In this document: piece by piece, positions 44,415-53,615 of the stretch
How positions within the stretch are numbered: position 1 is the stretch's first letter
Layout: each line of letters begins with the position of its first letter
From: an uncultured Catenibacillus sp.
GTDB lineage: Bacteria; Bacillota; Clostridia; Lachnospirales; Lachnospiraceae
DNA length: 64,000 bases
Assembly (NCBI GenBank): GCA_934339005.1
Contig: CAKRHR010000004.1
Span: 1 to 64,000 of the forward strand
Direction of reading: 5' to 3'
Notes under the pieces: model-generated
The model's input: the letters and a program-made list of their open reading frames with translations, nothing else
Database searches by the model: none
Told to the model about the DNA's origin: nothing
Program-made: the position numbers and the translations under genes

Positions 44415-44451
44415 GCATCTTTTTAAATGTGCTTGTTGAGAAATAAACCGT

Positions 44452-44502
44452 TTGACATTTGAATGTCAGATGTTATAATTTATATACCCGATGGGGGTAT
44501 AT
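44452..44502 (+). promoter_or_regulatory. copZ promoter with a CsoR-type operator
   Basis: TTGACA (44452-44457), a 16-base spacer, and TATAAT (44474-44479). Directly downstream is a perfect inverted repeat, ATATACCC-N5-GGGTATAT (44482-44502), which matches copper-sensing CsoR operators (TACCC..GGGTA). Binding there would block transcription initiation. Confidence 0.75.
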
Positions 44503-44590
44503 TGGGCTATTTGGTGTATATGGCATATAACAAAAAAGTTGGGTGATAAATTATAAACAGTGCAAATTTAGAAGAAAGCAGGTATGAATG

Positions 44591-44851
44591 ATGGTCAAAA
44601 CAGTATTAAAAATTGATGGTATGATGTGCGGCATGTGTGAATCTCATATGAACGATTTGATCCGTAAAAACTTCAAAGTAAAAAAAGTAACATCCTCTGC
44701 AAAAGACGGCGAGACAGTCATTATCAGCGATACAGATATTGATATCCCATTTGCAAAGAAGGAAATCAAAGCCATTGGCTACGAATTGCTTTCCTTCACA
44801 ACAGAACCATACGAGAAAAAAGGCTTTTTCCATTTCGGAAAGAAAGCATGA
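44591..44851 (+). CDS. CopZ-like heavy-metal-binding protein
   Basis: The product is 86 residues and is a single HMA domain. The metal-binding motif GMMCGMC has cysteines 13 and 16 (the family form is GMTCxxC). The rest fits the beta-alpha-beta-beta-alpha-beta copper chaperone fold, with a short basic tail ending HFGKKA. It would bind Cu(I) in the cytoplasm and hand it to a P-type ATPase or repressor; no ATPase is in this window. The CsoR-type operator upstream supports copper control. ATG 44588 or 44591 can both serve. A strong terminator follows. Confidence 0.8.
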   Translation: MVKTVLKIDGMMCGMCESHMNDLIRKNFKVKKVTSSAKDGETVIISDTDIDIPFAKKEIKAIGYELLSFTTEPYEKKGFFHFGKKA

Positions 44852-44880
44852 TTGAATTAGAACATCATCAAAGTATTATT

Positions 44881-44948
44881 AAAAAGATGCTGAAATATTT
44901 TGGATACATACAGTGAGTATGAAAACCAAAATATTACAGCATCTTTTT
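44881..44948 (+). terminator. Terminator after copZ
   Basis: AAAAAGATGCTG plus AATATTTTGG (from 44881) pairs with CCAAAATATT plus ACAGCATCTTTTTT (to about 44948). It is a long, near-perfect stem with a T run. Confidence 0.9.
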
Positions 44949-45011
44949 TAACAATGGTTTAATTAATATAAATTTTTTCAGAGCAACATCTTTTTTTTAT
45001 GAAAAGTTTTA

Positions 45012-45040
45012 TTGTTGTGCTTCGGGTTTCATGGTAAAAT
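45012..45040 (+). promoter_or_regulatory. Promoter of the MFS transporter gene
   Basis: TTGTTG (45012-45017), a 17-base spacer, and TAAAAT (45035-45040), about 100 bases before the gene. Confidence 0.6.
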
Positions 45041-45141
45041 TAAAAAAATATTAAAATATCCATATCAAGATTAAGAATGTTTATAAGATGCAGCAGGTAT
45101 CAAAAAACAGACATGTTTTACAGAGGGAGTGAAATAGGACA

Positions 45142-46353
45142 ATGGTTCATTTATTATTAGCGATTATTTATATGGCATTTATCAGTCTTGGTCTGCCGGA
45201 TGCGCTTTTAGGATCGGCGTGGCCAATGATGTATGTGGAATTTAATGTGCCGATTTCATATGCAGGTGCGATTTCAATGATTATTTCAATCGGTACGATT
45301 ATCTCAAGTTTACAGAGTGATCGATTGACAAAACGTTTTGGTGCAGGTAAGGTAACGGCAGTCAGTGTCGGACTGACAGCAGCGGCATTGCTTGGATTTT
45401 CTTTCAGTCATTCGTTTATATTATTATGTGTACTTGCCATTCCGTACGGACTTGGTGCCGGTGGTGTGGATGCGGCACTGAATAACTATGTGGCGTTGCA
45501 TTATGCGAGCCGTCATATGAGCTGGCTGCATTGCATGTGGGGCATCGGTGCTGCGGCTGGTCCTTATATTATGAGTTATGTGCTGACCGGTGGACAGACC
45601 TGGAATATGGGTTATCGGCTGATTGGTATTTTGCAGATTGTATTGACAGCGATTTTATTGATAAGTTTACCGCTTTGGAAAAATCGTTCAGAAGCAGAAG
45701 ATATGGTATCAGGCAGCGAAGATATTACTGTAAGTTCGGAAAATGTTCCAGAAGACAAGAAGCAAAAAGTGAAGGCTTTATCTATCAAACAGATTTTTGC
45801 GATTCCGGGTGCCAAAGAAATTATGATTACATTTTTCTGCTATTGTGCACTGGAACAGACCGCAGGACTTTGGGCGAGCAGCTATCTTGTATTACATACC
45901 GGTATTGATTCAGAAACAGCCGCAGGCTTTGCAAGCCTGTTCTATATCGGTATTACTGTAGGCCGTGCCATCAGTGGTTTTATCACAATGAAGTTAAATG
46001 ATACGCAGATGATTCGTATGGGTCAGATGATTATTCTGGCAGGTATCATTATTTTGTTTTTACCTCTTGGACAGCAGACAGCCATCGCCGGTTTAGTGTG
46101 TATCGGGCTTGGCTGCGCACCGATTTATCCATGTGTCATTCATTCCACGCCAAAGCATTTTGGCGCAGATAAATCACAGGCTGTGATTGGTGTGCAGATG
46201 GCTTCAGCTTATGTCGGAAGCTGTATCACACCTCCTATTTTCGGTTTGATTGCACAGCATATCAGTACTGCATTATTCCCTGTATTTCTTTGCATCATTT
46301 TAATTTTAATGATTGTGATGCATGAAATGCTTTTAAAGAAAGTTCAAAGATAA
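45142..46353 (+). CDS. Major facilitator superfamily transporter
   Basis: The product is 403 residues with about 12 hydrophobic segments, split by a polar loop of about 45 residues near the middle (NRSEAEDMVSGSEDI onward). The DRLTKRFG segment after TM2 fits the MFS loop motif. The fold resembles sugar/proton symporters such as the FucP group, but no substrate-defining residue is recognisable. GGGAG precedes the ATG. It is monocistronic, with its own promoter and a perfect 16-bp terminator. Confidence 0.88.
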   Translation: MVHLLLAIIYMAFISLGLPDALLGSAWPMMYVEFNVPISYAGAISMIISIGTIISSLQSDRLTKRFGAGKVTAVSVGLTAAALLGFSFSHSFILLCVLAIPYGLGAGGVDAALNNYVALHYASRHMSWLHCMWGIGAAAGPYIMSYVLTGGQTWNMGYRLIGILQIVLTAILLISLPLWKNRSEAEDMVSGSEDITVSSENVPEDKKQKVKALSIKQIFAIPGAKEIMITFFCYCALEQTAGLWASSYLVLHTGIDSETAAGFASLFYIGITVGRAISGFITMKLNDTQMIRMGQMIILAGIIILFLPLGQQTAIAGLVCIGLGCAPIYPCVIHSTPKHFGADKSQAVIGVQMASAYVGSCITPPIFGLIAQHISTALFPVFLCIILILMIVMHEMLLKKVQR

Positions 46354-46365
46354 GTTGTTGCATTT

Positions 46366-46406
46366 ATTCAGGGTCAGACAGACCTAATAGCTGTCTGACC
46401 CTGAAT
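46366..46406 (+). terminator. Terminator after the MFS gene
   Basis: ATTCAGGGTCAGACAG (46366-46381) pairs perfectly with CTGTCTGACCCTGAAT (46391-46406); TGCATTTT follows. Confidence 0.9.
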
Positions 46407-46567
46407 GCATTTTATAGAAAATTAATGCTCTGGGTACAGGCAAGTACAAGACTTTTAGAAAAATAAATGTTATACTATTTCAGATATCAGATGTGGAAGA
46501 TTTTGAAATCAAAACAGGCATATCTGAATATAAAATGTGGATATATATAGGCAGAAAGGAAGGCAGT

Positions 46568-49500
46568 ATGCTTCAAATTAAAAATATACACAAAGAATAC
46601 CGCACTGGACCACTGGTGCAAAAGGCACTGGACGATGTCAGTTTGAATCTCCGGGATAATGAATTTGTGGCGATTTTAGGACCGAGTGGTTCTGGTAAGA
46701 CAACCCTGTTAAATATCATTGGTGGGTTGGACAGATATGACAGCGGTGATTTGATTATCAATGGTATTTCAACGAAAAAATATAAAGACCGGGATTGGGA
46801 TTCTTATCGAAATCACACAATTGGCTTTGTGTTTCAGAGTTACAATCTGATACCGCACCAGACGATTTTGGCTAATGTCGAACTGGCGCTGACGATTTCA
46901 GGTATCGGCAAAAAGCAACGCACACAAAAGGCGATGGAGGCACTGAAGAAAGTCGGACTTGGAGAACAGGTACACAAGCGTCCAAATCAGTTGTCCGGTG
47001 GACAGATGCAGCGTGTGGCGATTGCCAGAGCACTTGTCAATGACCCGGATATATTGCTTGCGGATGAGCCAACCGGTGCACTGGACAGTGATACAAGCGT
47101 TCAGGTCATGGACTTATTAAAAGAGGTGGCACGGGACAGATTGGTCGTGATGGTAACGCATAACCCGGAACTGGCCCAGGATTACGCCACACGTATTGTG
47201 ACGGTTAAAGATGGACATATTTTGTCAGATACCGATCCATTTGACATTGACGAGGCGTTAATGGCACCACCAGAACACAAAAATATGGGACGGGCAGCCA
47301 TGTCATTTTTGACAGCCTTATCATTAAGTTTTAATAACCTTAGGACCAAAAAAGCGAGAACTTTATTAACTGCATTTGCAGGTTCCATTGGTATTATTGG
47401 TATTGCACTGATTCTTGCCCTGTCTACAGGTGTGAATGATTATATTCAGCAAATGGAGGAAGATACGTTGTCAGAATATCCGCTGCAGATTCAAAGCAGT
47501 GGCCTGGATATAAGTTCAATGCTTGTCGGTATGGGTGGAGGCCCAGGTAATGATGAGGAAAAATCTGAGGATAAAGTCCATGTGATTTCCATGGTGACAA
47601 ACATGTTTTCAACGATGAATTCTAATGATTTGAAATCCTTAAAGGCCTATCTGGACAGCGGTGAGAGTGATATCGAACAGTATACAAAAGCTGTGGAGTA
47701 TGCGTACAATGTCACACCTCAGATTTACAGAGAAACAAAAGATAGTGTGCGTCAGGTACATCCGGACCAGTCATTTTCAGCCATGGGACTTGGATCATCA
47801 ACTTCTGCAGGCAGTGTTATGTCCAGCATGATGAGTACGAATGTATTTTATAAAATGCCGGACAATACAGATTTATACGAAAGCCAGTATGATGTCAAGG
47901 CAGGTCGCTGGCCAAAAAATTATAATGAATGTGTGCTGGTTCTGACAAGCAACGGCGGCATGAGTGATTTCTTATTGTATACACTTGGACTTCGGGATGC
48001 AGTTGAATTAGATGACATGGTGCAGTCTTTTGTTAAGGATGAAACAGTGCAGACACCGGATAACATTCAGGATTATGATTATGATGAAATTCTTGGCCGG
48101 AAGTTTAAGCTGGTCAACAGTGCAGATTACTATGAATATGACAGTCAGTATAAAGTCTGGAAGGATAAAACCGGCGATAAAGATTACATGAAAAAACTTG
48201 TGGCAAATGGCGAAGATATGACCATTGTCGGTATCGTACAGCCAGCCAAAGGAAGTAATGCAGCCTCGTTGACGGCGGGTATAAATTATCCGGCATCCCT
48301 TGTTACACATGTGGTGGAAAATGCGGCTGAAAGTGAGATCGTAAAACAGCAGTTGGCAGATTCAAAAACCAATGTATTTACAGGGGAAGCCTTTGGTGTA
48401 GCACAAGACTCAGATGATTTTGATATGAATTCTCTGGTAACAATTGATGAGGATGCGCTGGCAGATGCTTTTGCATTTGACCAGAATGGAGTGGGCAGTG
48501 CTTTTGCAGGTTCATTTGATTTGTCCGGCGCATTTGGCAATGCGGCATCAGGCATTGACCTGTCTGGGATGATGAATCTTGATGACATTTCTGTAGATTT
48601 GCCGCAGATGCCTGCGATATCTATGAAGGATATGCTTGGCAGTGTTAAAATTACGGTGTCACAGAAGCAGTTACAAACACTTGCAGAGAGTATGTTTGAG
48701 GGTTATCAGGCATATGTCAAAACACATCCGGAGGCAGATTATTCAGGACTTGCCAGTGATTTTGCCGCATATCTTGGCACAGATGCGGCTAAGCAGATTA
48801 TTTATGCCAATATCAAAGAAATAATTGAAGCCAATGGTGGCGTAGAGATTTCTGCGGAATTATTGCAGCAAATGGTGACGGAAGTCATGTCAGGCTATCA
48901 GGCATATATTACAAAAATGGGTTATACAGATCCGGATAAATTTGGCGAGTATCTGATGGAATATCTGCAGACGGCTGAGGCGCAGGAAATATTAAAACGC
49001 TGGGCGGACAAACTGTTTATGAACATGGACGATTTTACGATTACAGATGAACAGCTTGAAAAAATGGCATCTGAGCTTGCCGCAGGTTATCTGACGTATG
49101 CGACGGAGCAGGGCTTGCCTGACCCATCAAAAATGGGGGATTATTTTCTGGATTATCTGGCATCAACAGACGGACAGGCACGTCTGACAGAAGGTGTTAC
49201 GGGTATGATCGATACGTCTGAACTTGAGGCACAAGTGGCATCATCGATTCAGTCTTACATGGAGTCTGTGATGCAAAGCTATGGCAACGTCATCAGTCAG
49301 GCTGTGGAAACACAGATTACATCAGTGATGCAGCAGATGATGACGCAGCTTGGCAACAGTATGAGCAGTGCCATGGCTCAGGCAATGACCTCTGTTGGTG
49401 ACAGCCTGGCATCAGCCATGAATGTGGATGGTGAAGCATTTGCAAAAGCTTTTCAGATGAATATGAGCGGTGATGAACTGATGGAATTACTGATGTCTAT

Positions 49501-50149
49501 GGGCTCATCTGCAAGTACAACCTATGAAAGTAATTTACAGACACTTGGTTATGCTGAATTTGATAATCCAAGTGGTATTAATATTTATCCGAAGGATTTC
49601 ACAAGCAAAGAGCATGTGATTGATATTTTGGATGCATATAATGCGCGTATGGAAAATGAAGGCAAATCCGAGCAGGTCATTTCTTATACAGATGTGGTTG
49701 GCACATTGATGTCCTCAGTGACGGATATCGTTGATATTGTCAGTTATGTGCTGATTGCCTTTGTGGCGATTTCGCTTGTGGTATCGTCGATTATGATTGG
49801 TGTTATTACTTATATCAGTGTCCTTGAGCGTAAGAAGGAAATCGGTATTTTGCGTGCGATTGGTGCCTCAAAGAAAAATATTTCACAGGTATTTAATGCG
49901 GAAACATTTATTATCGGTCTGTGTTCAGGTATTTTAGGTATCGGTCTGACGTTGTTAATTTTGATTCCGGGCAACATGGTGATTCACTATATTGCCGAGC
50001 AGCATAACGTGACAATGTCTGCGGTACTTCCGGTCGTTCCAGCCATCGTTTTGGTTGTCTTGTGTATTGTGCTGACAATGCTTGGCGGTCTGATTCCGTC
50101 AAAGAAAGCGGCTAAGAGCGATCCTGTGACGGCATTGAGGACGGATTAA
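46568..50149 (+). CDS. MacB-like ABC transporter fusion with a very large extracellular domain
   Basis: The product is 1193 residues. The N-terminal ATPase has Walker A GPSGSGKTT (about 38), signature LSGGQMQRVAIARA (about 142) and Walker B LLADEPTGALD (about 163). The permease follows with TM1 at about 265-285, an extracellular domain of about 750 residues, and three C-terminal helices ending IGILRAIGASK..SDPVTALRTD (about 1055-1193). The extracellular part includes three related helical units (about 694-757, 758-821 and 822-882). The family exports peptides, lipids or toxins; the substrate here is unknown. ATG 46568 follows AAGGAAGG. Confidence 0.88.
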   Translation: MLQIKNIHKEYRTGPLVQKALDDVSLNLRDNEFVAILGPSGSGKTTLLNIIGGLDRYDSGDLIINGISTKKYKDRDWDSYRNHTIGFVFQSYNLIPHQTILANVELALTISGIGKKQRTQKAMEALKKVGLGEQVHKRPNQLSGGQMQRVAIARALVNDPDILLADEPTGALDSDTSVQVMDLLKEVARDRLVVMVTHNPELAQDYATRIVTVKDGHILSDTDPFDIDEALMAPPEHKNMGRAAMSFLTALSLSFNNLRTKKARTLLTAFAGSIGIIGIALILALSTGVNDYIQQMEEDTLSEYPLQIQSSGLDISSMLVGMGGGPGNDEEKSEDKVHVISMVTNMFSTMNSNDLKSLKAYLDSGESDIEQYTKAVEYAYNVTPQIYRETKDSVRQVHPDQSFSAMGLGSSTSAGSVMSSMMSTNVFYKMPDNTDLYESQYDVKAGRWPKNYNECVLVLTSNGGMSDFLLYTLGLRDAVELDDMVQSFVKDETVQTPDNIQDYDYDEILGRKFKLVNSADYYEYDSQYKVWKDKTGDKDYMKKLVANGEDMTIVGIVQPAKGSNAASLTAGINYPASLVTHVVENAAESEIVKQQLADSKTNVFTGEAFGVAQDSDDFDMNSLVTIDEDALADAFAFDQNGVGSAFAGSFDLSGAFGNAASGIDLSGMMNLDDISVDLPQMPAISMKDMLGSVKITVSQKQLQTLAESMFEGYQAYVKTHPEADYSGLASDFAAYLGTDAAKQIIYANIKEIIEANGGVEISAELLQQMVTEVMSGYQAYITKMGYTDPDKFGEYLMEYLQTAEAQEILKRWADKLFMNMDDFTITDEQLEKMASELAAGYLTYATEQGLPDPSKMGDYFLDYLASTDGQARLTEGVTGMIDTSELEAQVASSIQSYMESVMQSYGNVISQAVETQITSVMQQMMTQLGNSMSSAMAQAMTSVGDSLASAMNVDGEAFAKAFQMNMSGDELMELLMSMGSSASTTYESNLQTLGYAEFDNPSGINIYPKDFTSKEHVIDILDAYNARMENEGKSEQVISYTDVVGTLMSSVTDIVDIVSYVLIAFVAISLVVSSIMIGVITYISVLERKKEIGILRAIGASKKNISQVFNAETFIIGLCSGILGIGLTLLILIPGNMVIHYIAEQHNVTMSAVLPVVPAIVLVVLCIVLTMLGGLIPSKKAAKSDPVTALRTD

Positions 50150-50219
50150 GTTTAATATGCCCTTAAAGGATACATATTTTTTTGAAAATATATTTTTGAA
50201 GATATCAATACAGATCAAT

Positions 50220-50286
50220 AAAAAACAGACATAAATAACATTTTAAGGTGGAATGGTTCCGCCGGATGTTGTTTATGTCTGTTTTA
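50220..50286. terminator. Convergent terminator hairpin
   Basis: AAAACAGACATAAA pairs with TTTATGTCTGTTTT around a loop holding an AACAT/ATGTT inner stem. It lies between the convergent ABC transporter and nhaC genes and could serve both strands. Confidence 0.8.
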
Positions 50287-50334
50287 TTTGTTAAATGATA
50301 AATCTATTGATGTATAAAATTACTCCTTTTTGCT

Positions 50335-51990
50335 TTAAATATCTTCCTTTCCATATCTTCTGCGCATCAGCAGCAAGAACAGGATGAGCAGAACAATACA
50401 GATTGGCAGTGATATCCATGCAAGTCCAATAAGGTTAAATACATTTAAAATACCGATAATCAGGTAGCCGATACAGCAGACTACAGCTACAGTTAATGCA
50501 TATGGAATCTGAGTGGATACATGATTTACATGGTTGCACTGACCACCGGCGGATGCCATGATTGTTGTATCAGAAATCGGTGAGCAGTGGTCACCGCAGA
50601 CTGCACCGGAGAGGCAGGCAGCCACAGAAATTACCATCATTGTGCCGGATGGGAATACGCCGATGACAATCGGAATCAAAATTCCAAATGTACCCCAGGA
50701 CGTACCGGTGGCAAAAGCAAGTCCGGCAGCCACCGCAAAGATAATGATTGGTAAAAATCCCTGAAGCGACTGGGCTGAACCGGCAACAAGATTGGCAACA
50801 AAGATGTTAGCGCCAAGCAGGTTTGTCATACCGGATAATGTCCAGGCCATGGCAAGAATTAAAATCGGTGCAATCATAGCCTTAAAACCTTCAGGAATAC
50901 ATTCTGTAAATTCTCTGAAAGAAAGTACATCACGCAGCATATAGTAAATAAATGTAAAAATCAGAGCGATAAAGCCACCGATTACAAGACCGACAGATGC
51001 ATCAGAATCTGAGAATGCATCAATAAAACTCTTTCCGTCAAAGAAGCCGCCTGTGTAAACCATACCCATGATACATGCGGCAATCAATACAACAACCGGT
51101 AAAATCAGGTCAAGCACGATACCTTTGTCACTGACTTTATCATCATTTGCATCTTCATAAGGACGGTCTACAGTGGTGAACAAATCACCGTTTAAAGCAT
51201 TATTTTCATGCAGACGCATTGGTCCAAAATCCACGCGGATCACTACCATGCCGATGATCATGACAAGCGTCAGAATGGCATACAGGTTAAATGGAATTGT
51301 CTGTAAAAATACAGAGAAGCCATTAATACCTGAATCTTCCGGAACAGAAGATGTGACGGCAGCAGCCCATGAGCTGATAGGTGCAATAATACATACAGGT
51401 GCGGCTGTAGCGTCAATAATATAAGATAATTTTGCTCTGGATACTTTGTGGCTGTCTGTGACAGGACGCATGACGCTGCCGACAGTCAGACAGTTAAAAT
51501 AGTCATCCACGAAAATCAGTACGCCAAGCACCATTGTTGCAAGCTGGGCACCGATACGTGTCTTGATATGTCTGGAAGCCCATTTGCCAAATGCGGCAGA
51601 GCCGCCGGCTTTATTCATCAGAGCCACCAAAATACCAAGAATAATCAGGAAAATCAAAATACCAACATTCCAGGAATTGGCAAGTTTGTAAACCATACCG
51701 CCATCTTCATTAAAAAACATTGTATTCATCATTAATTCCAGATTGCCGTTGCTGTATAATAATGCGCCTACGATAATACCAACAAACAGCGAGGAATAAA
51801 CTTCTTTTGTAAAAAGTGCAAGTGCAATCGCCACAATCGGTGGGAGAAGTGCAAATACAGTAGCGTAGGCGGCGCTTGTGTAATTCTCATCGACCGTAAC
51901 GTTTTTTGATACTGTTGTGCTGATCACTGCAAAAACTGCAATCAGAGCTAAAAGCACAACCATCACGATTCGTTTCTTTGTTTTTCTCAT
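50335..51990 (-). CDS. NhaC-family Na+/H+ antiporter
   Basis: The product is about 551 residues, polytopic with about 12 helices. The VFVDDYFNCLTVGSVMRPV-like segment (here LIFVDDYFNCLTVGSVM) and PICIIAPISSWAAAV-type stretch (here PVCIIAPISSWAAAV) are characteristic of NhaC and related large Na+/H+ or carboxylate antiporters, with charged residues in the membrane. It exchanges Na+ for H+ at the membrane; a specific carboxylate substrate cannot be ruled out. Start 51990 follows GGAGG by 5 bases. A promoter TTGTGA-17-TAAACT is at 52048-52020 on the minus strand. Confidence 0.85.
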   Translation of the reverse strand: MRKTKKRIVMVVLLALIAVFAVISTTVSKNVTVDENYTSAAYATVFALLPPIVAIALALFTKEVYSSLFVGIIVGALLYSNGNLELMMNTMFFNEDGGMVYKLANSWNVGILIFLIILGILVALMNKAGGSAAFGKWASRHIKTRIGAQLATMVLGVLIFVDDYFNCLTVGSVMRPVTDSHKVSRAKLSYIIDATAAPVCIIAPISSWAAAVTSSVPEDSGINGFSVFLQTIPFNLYAILTLVMIIGMVVIRVDFGPMRLHENNALNGDLFTTVDRPYEDANDDKVSDKGIVLDLILPVVVLIAACIMGMVYTGGFFDGKSFIDAFSDSDASVGLVIGGFIALIFTFIYYMLRDVLSFREFTECIPEGFKAMIAPILILAMAWTLSGMTNLLGANIFVANLVAGSAQSLQGFLPIIIFAVAAGLAFATGTSWGTFGILIPIVIGVFPSGTMMVISVAACLSGAVCGDHCSPISDTTIMASAGGQCNHVNHVSTQIPYALTVAVVCCIGYLIIGILNVFNLIGLAWISLPICIVLLILFLLLMRRRYGKEDI

Positions 51991-52019
51991 CTTAACCTCC
52001 AAATCACATAATTAAATCC

Positions 52020-52048
52020 AGTTTAGCATAACCTTAAAAATGTCACAA
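52020..52048 (-). promoter_or_regulatory. nhaC promoter
   Basis: On the minus strand, TTGTGA (52048-52043), a 17-base spacer, and TAAACT (52025-52020). Confidence 0.6.
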
Positions 52049-52231
52049 GTTCTTTAATGGGGAAAATGAAAAAAATTTAAAAGTTTGCGATAAATAGTGT
52101 TATTGTTTGCATGTTATACAATCAGTAATCAAATAGCTATAAAATTAAAAAATAAATACAGATGGCTTTTGACAGGTAAAAAAAGGTGCGTTATCATAGG
52201 AGGTAGAGATGAAATTCAAAGAGGTGAGAAG

Positions 52232-53416
52232 ATGAAGCTGCCGGGATATTATTCTTCAGGTGAATTTGCCCAAAAAGCACACATTACGAAAAAAACGATT
52301 CGTTATTATGATGAACATAACATATTAAAGCCCTCCTATGTAAATGAAAACGGGGCGAGGTTTTATACAGATGAGGATTTTGCCAGATTGCAGCAGATTC
52401 TTTTCTTAAAATATCTCGGATTTTCTCTGGATGATATTAAAGAAATTACGATGCGCAATTCCAGCCAGCATTTTCTTTCTGAATCTTTGCATATGCAGCT
52501 TGGATTTATAGAGGAACGCTTAGAACAGATGCAGCTTGTCAAGCGTGCACTGCAGGATGCTGCAGGGGCTGTGGATGCCGGCAAAGATGTTGACTGGAGT
52601 CAGATGCTTCAGCTTGTGAATCTGAATGAGCTTGAGCAGAAACTGAAAATGCAGTATCGAAATTCTTCAAATATTTCAGCCAGAATCCAACTGCACAATG
52701 AGTTTGCCAAAAATAAACAGGGTTGGTTTCCGTGGATTTTTGAGCAATGTCATTTTAAGCCGGGGGATATGGTGCTTGAACTGGGTTGCGGGGATGCATC
52801 TCTGTGGCTTCAAAATAAAGAAAAAATACCGAAAAGTATATCCATTACATTAAGCGATGTGTCCGATGGCATGTTACGTGATGTACGTCGGACGATTGGT
52901 GAGCATGACGGACGATTTAATTATGAAGTGATGGATGCGCATCATATTAATGCACAGGACAATGTTTTTGATGTGGTGATTGCAAATCATGTTTTATTTT
53001 ATTGCTATGACTTGCCAAAGGTTATTTCAGAAATCAGGCGTGTATTAAAACCGGGTGGTACATTTGTGTGTAGCACTTATGGGTCACAGCACATGATTGA
53101 AATCAGTCAGCTTGTGCAGGATTTTGATGACCGTATTGTGTTGTCGGCGGATAAATTATATGAAGTTTTTGGTCGGGAAAATGGCAAGGAACAGCTTGAG
53201 GCAGCCTTTGCTGAGGTGCAGTGGCTGCAGTATGAGGATGTCCTTGAAGTGACAAAACCAGAGCCTCTGATTGCATATGTATTGTCCTGCCATGGCAACC
53301 AGAATCGGTATATTGTAGATAAATACAAAGAATTTCGTACATTTGTAAAGAAAAAAACGGATAAGGGATTTCATATTACAAAGGATGCAGGAATTTTTGT
53401 ATGCCGGTTGACATAA
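52232..53416 (+). CDS. MerR-type regulator fused to a SAM-dependent methyltransferase
   Basis: The product is about 394 residues. The MerR helix-turn-helix occupies 1-75 (FAQKAHITKKTIRYYDEHNI, then LQQILFLKYLGFSLDDI) and its coiled coil follows. A class I methyltransferase covers about 150-380, with the SAM motif LELGCGDAS near 180 and an acidic motif around DVVIANHVLFY. Methyltransferase fusions to MerR suggest that the regulator senses or modifies a small substrate, as with drug-inactivating regulators; the substrate is unknown. The start is 52232 because GAGGTGAGAAG precedes it and residue 1 fits a MerR start. Confidence 0.85.
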   Translation: MKLPGYYSSGEFAQKAHITKKTIRYYDEHNILKPSYVNENGARFYTDEDFARLQQILFLKYLGFSLDDIKEITMRNSSQHFLSESLHMQLGFIEERLEQMQLVKRALQDAAGAVDAGKDVDWSQMLQLVNLNELEQKLKMQYRNSSNISARIQLHNEFAKNKQGWFPWIFEQCHFKPGDMVLELGCGDASLWLQNKEKIPKSISITLSDVSDGMLRDVRRTIGEHDGRFNYEVMDAHHINAQDNVFDVVIANHVLFYCYDLPKVISEIRRVLKPGGTFVCSTYGSQHMIEISQLVQDFDDRIVLSADKLYEVFGRENGKEQLEAAFAEVQWLQYEDVLEVTKPEPLIAYVLSCHGNQNRYIVDKYKEFRTFVKKKTDKGFHITKDAGIFVCRLT

Positions 53417-53534
53417 AATGCGGTATTATTCATTATTAAAAATATTTGAAAAGTAAACATCTTATCGGACAAGTATCAATGATGTTCCTAATTATGAAGA
53501 TTTTATGAAAAATAGTAAAATTCAAAAAAAGTAC

Positions 53535-53565
53535 TTGAAGATGCCCTTAGGGCACCTTTTATAAT
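53535..53565 (+). promoter_or_regulatory. rfb operon promoter with a palindrome in its spacer
   Basis: TATAAT (53560-53565) lies 19 bases after TTGAAG (53535-53540), a wide spacer. In it is the palindrome TGCCCTTAGGGCA (53542-53554). Such a site between -35 and -10 would suit a repressor or a MerR-type activator, given the spacing. Confidence 0.5.
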
Positions 53566-53615
53566 CAGCCTATGGAACAATATTGGAAATTGAATTGAAC
53601 CAAAGGAGGATTCCG

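Noticed and set aside
44221..44418. Minus-strand 65-codon frame upstream of copZ
   Set aside because: It ends within the terminator hairpin, has no ribosome site, and is a chance frame in AT-rich DNA.
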